A DNA stretch of 7,932 bases, taken from assembly GCA_023386885.1 (NCBI GenBank), contig JAEWIX010000066.1:1-7932 (forward strand). The letters are read 5' to 3'. The notes under the pieces were generated by a model. The model did not search any database, was not told the DNA's origin, and was given only the letters and a program-made list of their open reading frames with translations. Shown in pieces: positions 1 to 5,740 of this stretch. The position numbers were made by a program, and so were the translations under genes. Position 1 is the first letter of the stretch, and every line of letters begins with the position of its first letter. This DNA is from Pseudomonadota bacterium. GTDB lineage: Bacteria > Pseudomonadota > Alphaproteobacteria > Rhizobiales > Xanthobacteraceae.

Positions 1-257
1 GCCGGCGGTACCGCCGGCGCCACCATCGAGACACGACCGTCGGCGGGCGACACCACGAGCCCTTCCCGCACCGGCGTCACCCGCACCGGATCGCGGAAGA
101 ACAGCGCGCACCAGACGGTCAGCAACGTGCCGATCCAACCGAGCGGCGTCCATATCCAGAACAGGATCAGGCTCGCCAGCGCAAAGCCGCCGATGAAGGG
201 ATAGCCTTCCGGATGGATCGGTGGAATCTGCGCACGGATGGAATGGGCAATCGACAT
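1..257 (-). CDS. psd: Phosphatidylserine decarboxylase proenzyme, N-terminal part (cut by window edge)
   Basis: This enzyme decarboxylates phosphatidylserine to phosphatidylethanolamine at the inner membrane. Only the first 85 codons lie in the window. They begin MSIAHSIRAQIPPIHPEGYP, then a hydrophobic stretch at about residues 21-50 (membrane anchor), then VVSPADGRVSMV near residues 68-79. The SPADGRV block is the conserved N-terminal motif of the family, and the overall start matches the short (about 230 residue) alphaproteobacterial form as I remember it. The self-cleavage site that creates the pyruvoyl group lies near the C-terminus, outside the window, so activity cannot be judged. The start is supported by a GAGAG purine run about 5 nt upstream. 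The gene follows the ABC exporter by 50 nt in the same direction with no terminator between, so co-transcription is likely. In related genomes psd is usually followed by pssA, which would be off the left edge. Confidence 0.9.
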   Translation of the reverse strand, partial: MSIAHSIRAQIPPIHPEGYPFIGGFALASLILFWIWTPLGWIGTLLTVWCALFFRDPVRVTPVREGLVVSPADGRVSMVAPAVPP

Positions 258-307
258 CAGTTCTCTCGAATCCGGTTTCGCTCAGGGGACCATAGCACGC
301 GCCGCCG

Positions 308-2278
308 CTATTCCGCAGCCGCGGTCACCATATCGTCATTGTCATCATCGTCGTCGGCTCGCGGCGGCCGTCGATTCGGCGCCACGTCCTCGTCGGCCAC
401 CTGCGCCAGCCGCTCGCGTGCCTGCTCGGCTTCGCGCTGCCGGTTCCACATGCTGGCATAGAGCCCGTCCTGAGCCAGCAGATCGGCGTGGGTGCCGCGC
501 TCGACGATGCGACCACGATCCAGCACGATGATCTCGTCGGCGCCGACGATGGTGGAGAGGCGATGCGCGATCACCAGCGAGGTGCGGCCGCGCGACACGC
601 CTTCCAGCGCGTCCTGGATTTCCCGTTCAGTGTGGCTATCGAGCGCCGAGGTCGCCTCATCCAGCACCAGGATCGGCGGGCCCTTGAGGATGGTCCGTGC
701 GATAGCCACGCGCTGCTTCTCGCCGCCGGAGAGTTTCAGGCCGCGTTCGCCGACTTCGGTCTCATACCCCTGCGGCGAGCGGCGGATGAAGGCATCGATC
801 TGCGCCAGCCGTGCCGCCTCCTCCACCTCGGCATCGGTCGCTTCCCAGCGCCCGTAACGGATGTTGTAGCGGATGGTGTCGTTGAACAGCACGGTATCCT
901 GCGGCACCATGCCGATGGATCCGCGCAGCGAACGCTGCGTCACCTCGCGGATGTCCTGCCCGTCGATCAGGATGCGGCCGCCGGATACTTCATAGAGCCG
1001 GAACAACAGCCGCGAGATGGTCGACTTGCCCGCGCCCGAGGGGCCGACGATGGCCACCGTCTTGCCGGCCGGCACCTCGAAGCTGAGCCCTTGCAGAATC
1101 TTCCGTTCCGGATCGTAGGCGAAATGCACGTCGTCGAACTGCACGCGGCCGCTGGTGACCACCAGCGCCTTCGCACCCAACACATCCTTCACCTCGGGGT
1201 TGCGCGCGAGCATGCCGAACATCTTCTCGATGTCGATCACCGCCTGCTTGATCTCGCGATAGACCATGCCCATGAAATTCAGCGGTTGGTACAACTGGAT
1301 CATCATGGCGTTGACCATGACAAAATCGCCGACGGTGTTGGTGCCGTTGCGCACGCCGATGGCGCACATCAGCATCGTCGCCGTCAGGCCGATGGTAAAG
1401 ATGACATTCTGCCCGATATTGAGCACCGCAAGCGACGTATAGGTCTTCACGCTGGCGCGTTCGTAACGCTCCATCGAGCGGTCGTAACGCGTGGCCTCGC
1501 GTTCCTCGGCACTGAAATACTTCACTGTCTCGTAGTTGAGCAGCGAGTCGATGGCCTTGGTGTTCGCCTCGGTGTCGGAATCGTTCATGCGGCGGCGGAT
1601 ATCGATGCGCCACTCAGTCGCGACGTATGTGAACCACATGTAGATCACGACGGTGATCAGCGTCACCAGTACGTAACGCCAGTCGAACTGCCACAGCAGC
1701 ACCGCCGTCAGCAGCGTCACCTCGACGATGGTGGGGACCAATTGCAGGATCACCATCCGCACGATGACTTCGATGCCGAGGCGGCCGCGCTCCAGCACCC
1801 GCGTGAGCCCGCCGGTACGGCGTTCGAGATGGAAGCGCAACGACAGTTCGTGCATGTGCACGAAGGTCAGGTAGGCGAGCCGCCGCACCGCGTGCATCGC
1901 CACCTTGGCGAAGATGCCGTCGCGCCATTGCGTCAATAGCGCCATCAGGATGCGGCCGGCGCCGTAGGTCGCGGTCATCAGCAGCGGCGACGCGATCAGC
2001 CACAGCAGCCAGTTCGACGGCTGCACCGGCGCGGTATCGGCGCCGGTTAGGGCGTCGATCGCCCATTTGAACGTGAACGGCACCGATAACGTGGCAAGTT
2101 TGGCCAGCAGCAGCAGCACTAGCGACCACACCACCCGCCGCTTCAGGTCGGCGCGATCTCCCGGCCAGATGTGCGGCCACAGGTTCACCAGGGTCCGGGT
2201 CAGCGATGCCCGCGCGCCCGAATCCACCCCCGCCTGCGACGACGGTTCAACATTGGGCGGAAGGTCAATCGAAGCCAT
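308..2278 (-). CDS. Atm1/HMT1-type ABC exporter, fused permease and ATPase (656 aa)
   Basis: A half-transporter of the ABCB7/Atm1 class, expected to work as an inner-membrane homodimer. Characterised bacterial members export oxidised glutathione, glutathione-metal conjugates or glutathione-bound sulfur. A soluble N-terminus of about 45 residues precedes a six-helix membrane domain (about 48-345) and a nucleotide-binding domain (about 377-615). Seen in the ATPase: aromatic A-loop Y388, Walker A GPSGAGKST 412-420, Q-loop Q460, signature LSGGEKQ 516-522, Walker B ILVLDE 536-541 with catalytic E541, D-loop SALD 544-547, H-loop H572. All are intact. The LNYETVKYF block (247-255) is typical of Atm1. 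R224, R228, N287 and Q290 line up, with one constant offset of 18, with glutathione-pocket residues I recall from Novosphingobium Atm1 (R206, R210, N269, Q272). The C-terminus ends in an unusual Asp-rich tail (642-649). The start has an AGGCAG Shine-Dalgarno and lies just downstream of a strong hairpin. The real substrate is inferred. Confidence 0.93.
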   Translation of the reverse strand: MASIDLPPNVEPSSQAGVDSGARASLTRTLVNLWPHIWPGDRADLKRRVVWSLVLLLLAKLATLSVPFTFKWAIDALTGADTAPVQPSNWLLWLIASPLLMTATYGAGRILMALLTQWRDGIFAKVAMHAVRRLAYLTFVHMHELSLRFHLERRTGGLTRVLERGRLGIEVIVRMVILQLVPTIVEVTLLTAVLLWQFDWRYVLVTLITVVIYMWFTYVATEWRIDIRRRMNDSDTEANTKAIDSLLNYETVKYFSAEEREATRYDRSMERYERASVKTYTSLAVLNIGQNVIFTIGLTATMLMCAIGVRNGTNTVGDFVMVNAMMIQLYQPLNFMGMVYREIKQAVIDIEKMFGMLARNPEVKDVLGAKALVVTSGRVQFDDVHFAYDPERKILQGLSFEVPAGKTVAIVGPSGAGKSTISRLLFRLYEVSGGRILIDGQDIREVTQRSLRGSIGMVPQDTVLFNDTIRYNIRYGRWEATDAEVEEAARLAQIDAFIRRSPQGYETEVGERGLKLSGGEKQRVAIARTILKGPPILVLDEATSALDSHTEREIQDALEGVSRGRTSLVIAHRLSTIVGADEIIVLDRGRIVERGTHADLLAQDGLYASMWNRQREAEQARERLAQVADEDVAPNRRPPRADDDDDNDDMVTAAAE

Positions 2279-2291
2279 TCATCTGCCTGAA

Positions 2292-2325
2292 GCGAACGGC
2301 GGCAGCCCTCGCCGCCGCCGTTCGC
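2292..2325 (-). promoter_or_regulatory. Perfect 12-bp hairpin in the leader of the ABC exporter
   Basis: GCGAACGGCGGC (2292-2303) and GCCGCCGTTCGC (2314-2325) are exact reverse complements around a 10-nt loop. On the minus strand the hairpin ends only 13 nt before the exporter ATG and directly abuts the AGGCAG Shine-Dalgarno, so it would be in the exporter mRNA leader if transcription starts upstream. It is not a normal terminator: on the minus strand no T-run follows it (the T-run is on the 5' side), and on the plus strand it is followed by A's. Its role is unknown. A translational control stem, a protein operator or a chromosomal palindrome are all possible. Confidence 0.6.
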
Positions 2326-2411
2326 AAAAAGAGTTGCAATTGCCGTGTCATATAGAGGGTTTGAATGCCGGCCGCACCCTCACCGGAAAATTCTTTTACC
2401 GCTCCTGCCGG

Positions 2412-2439
2412 TTGACGCGGTTTTGAATGCGCGTTAGCC
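2412..2439 (+). promoter_or_regulatory. Weak sigma-70-like promoter candidate for the LOG gene
   Basis: TTGACG (2412-2417, five of six matches to TTGACA) is spaced 16 nt from TTAGCC (2434-2439), which is a poor -10. It is correctly placed and oriented for the LOG gene 69 nt further on. The weak -10 makes this only a suggestion. Confidence 0.2.
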
Positions 2440-2507
2440 GGCGCGGTCCCGTTAGCAGCCGCCCCCCCTGTCTTGACGCTGTCACCGGCCGATGCCACAT
2501 GAATCGC

Positions 2508-3113
2508 ATGACTGATATCAAAACCGTCTGCGTTTATTGCGGCTCAGGCCCCGGTACCAATCCCCAGTTCGTCGAAGCAGCGCAAGCTTTCGGGAGGGCT
2601 CTTGCCGAAAGCGGCGTCGGTCTGGTTTACGGCGGCGGTTCTGTCGGCCTGATGGGCGCTGTCGCCTCGGCCACGCTGGAGAATGGCGGCCGTGTTACCG
2701 GCATCATTCCGGACTTTCTGGTCAAACGCGAACACGCCATGACCGACGCCCAAGAAATGATCGTCACCCACGACATGCACGAGCGCAAGCGGCTGATGTT
2801 CGAGCGCTCGGATGCGTTCGTCGCGTTGCCCGGCGGCATCGGCACGCTGGAAGAACTGGTCGAGCAACTGACGTGGCAACAGCTCGGCCGCCACAGCAAG
2901 CCGATCCTGCTCGCCAACATCGACGGCTTCTGGGAGCCGCTGATGGATTTGCTGGCGCATATGCGGGCCACCGCCTTTATCCGCCCGACACTATCGGTCG
3001 ACATTCTCAAGGCCGAGCGCGTCGAAGATATACTGCCGAAGCTGCGCGCCGCAGCCGCACAGGTGCCGGAGGCCGACAAGCAACTCACACCGAGCGTCGC
3101 GCGACGGCTGTAG
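2508..3113 (+). CDS. LOG-family cytokinin riboside 5'-monophosphate phosphoribohydrolase (TIGR00730 type)
   Basis: Members of this family split the N-glycosidic bond of nucleoside monophosphates. Plant and several bacterial members release free cytokinin bases from their riboside monophosphates; other bacterial relatives act on AMP or related nucleotides. The 201-residue cytosolic protein has a Rossmann-like fold: KTVCVYCGSGPG (5-16), the YGGGSVGLMG turn (41-50), the HERKRLMF helix (91-98) with conserved R and K, and the hallmark PGGIGTLEE (108-116) with the catalytic-region glutamates. Length is normal. I chose the ATG giving MTDIKTVCVYCG because family members start here. An in-frame ATG 9 nt upstream (2499, MNRMTDIK) is equally possible, while the more distant one at 2427 adds unconserved residues. 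None has a clear Shine-Dalgarno. It is monocistronic as seen, and convergent with the cysS-cimA operon. The substrate cannot be read from sequence. Confidence 0.9.
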   Translation: MTDIKTVCVYCGSGPGTNPQFVEAAQAFGRALAESGVGLVYGGGSVGLMGAVASATLENGGRVTGIIPDFLVKREHAMTDAQEMIVTHDMHERKRLMFERSDAFVALPGGIGTLEELVEQLTWQQLGRHSKPILLANIDGFWEPLMDLLAHMRATAFIRPTLSVDILKAERVEDILPKLRAAAAQVPEADKQLTPSVARRL

Positions 3114-3123
3114 ATACGCGAGT

Positions 3124-3501
3124 CTATTCCTGCGGAAATGTCACCGCTTCGATACGGTTGCCGTCGGCATCGATAACGAACGCCGCGTAGTAACGCACAC
3201 GATCGTGCGGGCGTAGCGAAGGCGCACTTTCCGACATCGCGCCGGCCGCCACCGCTGCCGCATGAAAAGCGTCGATCTCGGCAGTCGTTCTGGCGCGCAA
3301 CGCGAGATGCGCACCGCTATCCGCTGGCAATCGAGTCATATCAGCGCGCAGATTGATCCAGATTTCCGGATAGCTCTTGCCGAAGCCCACCATTCTCTCG
3401 CGCGTCACCAGCTTCACGAGGCCGAGCGGCGCAAACACGCGTTCATAGAAGGCGACGGCGCGCGCAAGATCGCTGACTGCAAGCGAAACGTGATCGATCA
3501 T
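3124..3501 (-). CDS. VOC-superfamily (glyoxalase/bleomycin-resistance fold) protein
   Basis: A 125-residue single-domain protein of the vicinal oxygen chelate superfamily, covering glyoxalase I, extradiol dioxygenases, fosfomycin and bleomycin resistance proteins. It opens IDHVSLAVSDLARAVAFYE, the classic first beta-alpha unit, and ends with the DADGNRIEAV strand. Potential metal ligands are H4, H65 (in the strand GAHLALRA) and E118, which is the usual His/His/Glu arrangement. One domain of this size normally dimerises to build two metal sites. It starts 12 nt after the cimA stop with a G-rich stretch (GGGGGGCGGC) just before the ATG, so it is the last gene of the operon and probably depends on cimA transcription. 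Its reaction is not known: the family is too diverse, and a role linked to citramalate or isoleucine synthesis would be a guess. Its end is 10 nt from the convergent LOG gene, with no visible terminator. Confidence 0.85.
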   Translation of the reverse strand: MIDHVSLAVSDLARAVAFYERVFAPLGLVKLVTRERMVGFGKSYPEIWINLRADMTRLPADSGAHLALRARTTAEIDAFHAAAVAAGAMSESAPSLRPHDRVRYYAAFVIDADGNRIEAVTFPQE

Positions 3502-3513
3502 TGCCGCCCCCCG

Positions 3514-5112
3514 TTAAACCGGTGCGTTCGACTTCACCAGCTTGTAGACTACCGAATCCATCAGGGCCTGAAACGACGCATCGATCACGTTCGATGATAC
3601 GCCGATGGTGGTCCAGCGATCTCCCTGCTCGTCCTCGCTCTCGATCAGCACCCGCGTGATCGCCTCGGTGCCACCGTTAAGGATACGCACGCGATAATCC
3701 GTGAGCTTCAGCCCCTCGATATATTTCTGATATTTGCCGATATCCTTGCGCAGCGCGACGTCGAGCGCGTTGACAGGGCCGTTGCCTTCCGCCGCCGAGA
3801 TCGTCGTCTCGCCGCCGACATCGACCTTCACCACCGCCATCGCCACCGTGACCCGGCGACCCATGGCGTTGTAACGCTGCTCGACATTGACGTCGAACTG
3901 CTCGACGCGGAAATATTCCGGCACCTTGCCGAGCGTGCGCCGCGCCAGCAGGTCGAACGACGCATTGGCGGATTCGTAAGCATAGCCGGCTGCCTCCCGC
4001 GATTTCATCTCGTCGATCAGGCGATTGAGTTTCGGATCGTTCTTGTCGAACGGAATGCCGGCCTTTTCCAGTTCTGCGATCACGTTGGAGCGGCCGGCCT
4101 GATCCGACACCAGCACCTGACGATGATTGCCGACCGCTTCCGGCACGACATGCTCGTAGGTGGTCGGGTCCTTGAGAATGGCCGAAGCGTGGATTCCGGT
4201 CTTGGTGACGAAGGCACTGGCGCCGACATAGGGCGCGTGACGATCGGGCATGCGATTGAGGATTTCGTCGAGCGCACGCGAGACATGGGTCAACGTCGCC
4301 AGCTTCTCGTCGGTGACGCCGATCTCGAAAGCATCGGCGAATTGCGGCTTCAGCTTCAGCGTCGGAATGATCGAGCAAAGATTGGCGTTGCCGCAGCGTT
4401 CACCGAGACCGTTCAGCGTGCCCTGAATCTGCCGCGCGCCGCCGCGCACCGCCGCGAGCGAATTGGCAACGGCTTGCTCGGTATCGTTGTGCGCATGAAT
4501 ACCGACGTGGCCGCCCGGAATGTGCTTCACTACTTCGCGCACCACCGCCTCGATGCGATCCGGCATCGTACCGCCGTTGGTGTCGCACAGCACCACCCAG
4601 CGCGCGCCGGACTCGTAAGCGGCCTTGGCACACGCGAGCGCGAATTCGGGATCTTCCCTGTAACCATCGAAGAAGTGCTCGCAATCGAGCATCACTTCGC
4701 GGCCGGCGTTCTTCGCCGCGGTCACGCTGTCGCGGATCGAAGCAAGATTTTCCTCCCTCGTCGTCTCCAATGCGACGCGCACCTGATACGCCGACGATTT
4801 CGCGACAAAGCAGATCGCGTCCGCGCGCGCTTCAAGCAGCGCGGCGACGCCGGGATCGTTGGAGACCGAGCGCCCCGCGCGCCGCGTCATGCCGAACGCA
4901 GTAAAGCGCGCGTTCTGAAAATTCGGCTTCTCGGCAAAAAATTCGGTGTCGGACGGATTGGCGCCGGGATAGCCGCCTTCGACGTAATCGATGCCAAGTT
5001 CGTCGAGCAATCCCGCGATCAGCTGCTTGTCGTGGATCGAGAAATCGACGCCATTGGTTTGCGCGCCGTCGCGCAGCGTGGTGTCGAACAGATAGAGACG
5101 TTCGCGGCTCAT
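3514..5112 (-). CDS. cimA: (R)-citramalate synthase (532 aa)
   Basis: This enzyme condenses acetyl-CoA with pyruvate to (R)-citramalate, opening the threonine-independent route to 2-oxobutyrate and isoleucine. The N-terminal HMGL-like TIM barrel (about 5-280) shows LFDTTLRDGAQ (8-18), with metal ligand D10 and catalytic R14, then the metal-binding HAHND (206-210) and the glycine-rich LNGLGERCGNAN (234-245). A linker with TGIHASA (305-311) leads to a LeuA-type regulatory/dimerisation domain (about 385-527), the usual site of end-product inhibition by isoleucine. The length and the DTTLRDGAQTNGVDFS start fit the citramalate synthase branch (TIGR00977-like) rather than 2-isopropylmalate synthase, though a homocitrate or isopropylmalate role cannot be fully excluded by eye. 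I chose the ATG at 5112 because it gives an ATGA overlap with the preceding acetyltransferase stop and places MSRERLYLFDTTLRDG at the N-terminus. An in-frame ATG 69 nt upstream adds only unconserved residues. Confidence 0.9.
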   Translation of the reverse strand: MSRERLYLFDTTLRDGAQTNGVDFSIHDKQLIAGLLDELGIDYVEGGYPGANPSDTEFFAEKPNFQNARFTAFGMTRRAGRSVSNDPGVAALLEARADAICFVAKSSAYQVRVALETTREENLASIRDSVTAAKNAGREVMLDCEHFFDGYREDPEFALACAKAAYESGARWVVLCDTNGGTMPDRIEAVVREVVKHIPGGHVGIHAHNDTEQAVANSLAAVRGGARQIQGTLNGLGERCGNANLCSIIPTLKLKPQFADAFEIGVTDEKLATLTHVSRALDEILNRMPDRHAPYVGASAFVTKTGIHASAILKDPTTYEHVVPEAVGNHRQVLVSDQAGRSNVIAELEKAGIPFDKNDPKLNRLIDEMKSREAAGYAYESANASFDLLARRTLGKVPEYFRVEQFDVNVEQRYNAMGRRVTVAMAVVKVDVGGETTISAAEGNGPVNALDVALRKDIGKYQKYIEGLKLTDYRVRILNGGTEAITRVLIESEDEQGDRWTTIGVSSNVIDASFQALMDSVVYKLVKSNAPV

Positions 5113-5627
5113 GGATTGGATTCCGAATTCGGCGCGGGGGTCGCGGCCAGGGTTTTCTGCATCGTGGTGTTCGCCAGCCATTCGCCGTCAATCGAAATGC
5201 TGTTGCGACGTTGCGCGACATAGCCGCGCTTAAGGAACAGTGGCTCGGCGGTGTCGCTGGCATCGACAGTCAATTTCGTTGCTCCCCGCGCTCCGGCGAG
5301 CTTCTCCAATGCATCGCACAGCATCGCGGCGACGCCCTGCCGCGCCGCGCTCGGATGCACGAACAGCATGTCGATGTGATCCGCGCCCTTCAGCGACGCG
5401 AAGCCGACCGGCGCGCCGTTAATGGTCGCCACCAGCGTCAATTGCCCGGCGAGCTTCTTACCGAAGGCCTCTTCATCATCGGCGCGGCTCGCCCAAGCCG
5501 CGCGCTGCGCCTCGCTGTAATCGTCTTCGGCCAATTCCTCGATGCTGGCGGCAAAAATCGCGACCAGCACCGGCACGTCGGCGGGAAGCAACGGCCGCAG
5601 CGCGGGCTTTGTCATCGCCTGCCCCAT
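5109..5627 (-). CDS. GNAT-family N-acetyltransferase (YafP-like)
   Basis: A 172-residue GCN5-related acetyltransferase, which moves the acetyl group of acetyl-CoA to an unknown amine. After MTKPALRPLLPADVP come a helical segment with EDDYSEAQRAAWAS (34-47), strand LTLVATINGAPVGFASL (63-79), and motif A DMLFVHPSAARQGVAAML (86-103), whose R/Q-x-x-G-x-A core binds the CoA pyrophosphate. LTVDAS (119-124) and LFLKRGY (130-136) complete the fold. The pattern resembles the YafP subgroup. I chose the ATG at 5627: it has GGAG (minus strand, 5635-5638) 7 nt upstream and forms a TGATG junction with the small membrane protein before it. The alternative ATG at 5615 (MTKPALRP) lacks as good a site, and a start at 5684 would overlap the small gene. 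Its stop overlaps cimA by ATGA, so translation of the two is probably coupled. No substrate can be inferred. Confidence 0.87.
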   Translation of the reverse strand: MGQAMTKPALRPLLPADVPVLVAIFAASIEELAEDDYSEAQRAAWASRADDEEAFGKKLAGQLTLVATINGAPVGFASLKGADHIDMLFVHPSAARQGVAAMLCDALEKLAGARGATKLTVDASDTAEPLFLKRGYVAQRRNSISIDGEWLANTTMQKTLAATPAPNSESNP

Positions 5628-5740
5628 CACCACACTCCGAACAGTTTCAACGCAATCGCGACGGCGGCCGCGATCACCACCCATTTCAGCACGATGTAAT
5701 ACGTGCGGTGCTTGGCGAATGGCGTGTCGGACTTGCTCAT
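5627..5740 (-). CDS. Single-pass membrane miniprotein (37 aa), function unknown
   Basis: A short gene between cysS and the acetyltransferase that size filters would miss. It begins MSKSDTPFAKHRTYYIVLKW and continues with VVIAAAVAIALKLFGVW. Residues 1-19 are polar and basic (K3, K10, H11, R12, K19). Residues 16-36 are a hydrophobic helix long enough to cross the membrane once, and by the positive-inside rule the N-terminus should be cytoplasmic. It has no cleavable signal. Support for it being real: a near-perfect Shine-Dalgarno GGAGGT (minus strand) 6 nt before the ATG, an ATGA overlap with the cysS stop, and a TGATG overlap with the next gene's start. It fills the whole gap exactly. I do not recognise a family. 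Possible roles are a small membrane regulator, or mainly a translated linker that couples cysS to the genes downstream. Confidence 0.8.
   Translation of the reverse strand: MSKSDTPFAKHRTYYIVLKWVVIAAAVAIALKLFGVW

Larger units (their letters stand above)
2279..2507. other. Divergent intergenic region, exporter / LOG gene
   Basis: This 229-nt gap lies between two genes transcribed away from each other, so it should carry both promoters. Apart from the leader hairpin I see only weak signals. A TTGACG at 2412-2417 is followed 16 nt later by TTAGCC (2434-2439), and a second TTGACG sits at 2473-2478 with no acceptable -10. A TATATG on the minus strand (2349-2354) could be a -10 for the exporter but has no matching -35. 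Open frames here (for example minus 2265-2498, plus 2427-2507) have no Shine-Dalgarno or recognisable protein and look fortuitous. Confidence 0.5.

Noticed and set aside
488..1939. Long plus-strand open frame (483 codons) opposite the ABC exporter
   Set aside because: It is antisense to a gene with every ABC motif intact. Its His/Asp/Arg-rich product is the usual shadow of GC-rich coding DNA.
2265..2498. Minus-strand open frame (77 codons) overlapping the exporter start
   Set aside because: It runs through the leader hairpin, overlaps the exporter out of frame, and has no ribosome site or family resemblance.
4123..5223. Long plus-strand open frame (366 codons) opposite cimA
   Set aside because: Antisense shadow of cimA, with no domain pattern and no Shine-Dalgarno.
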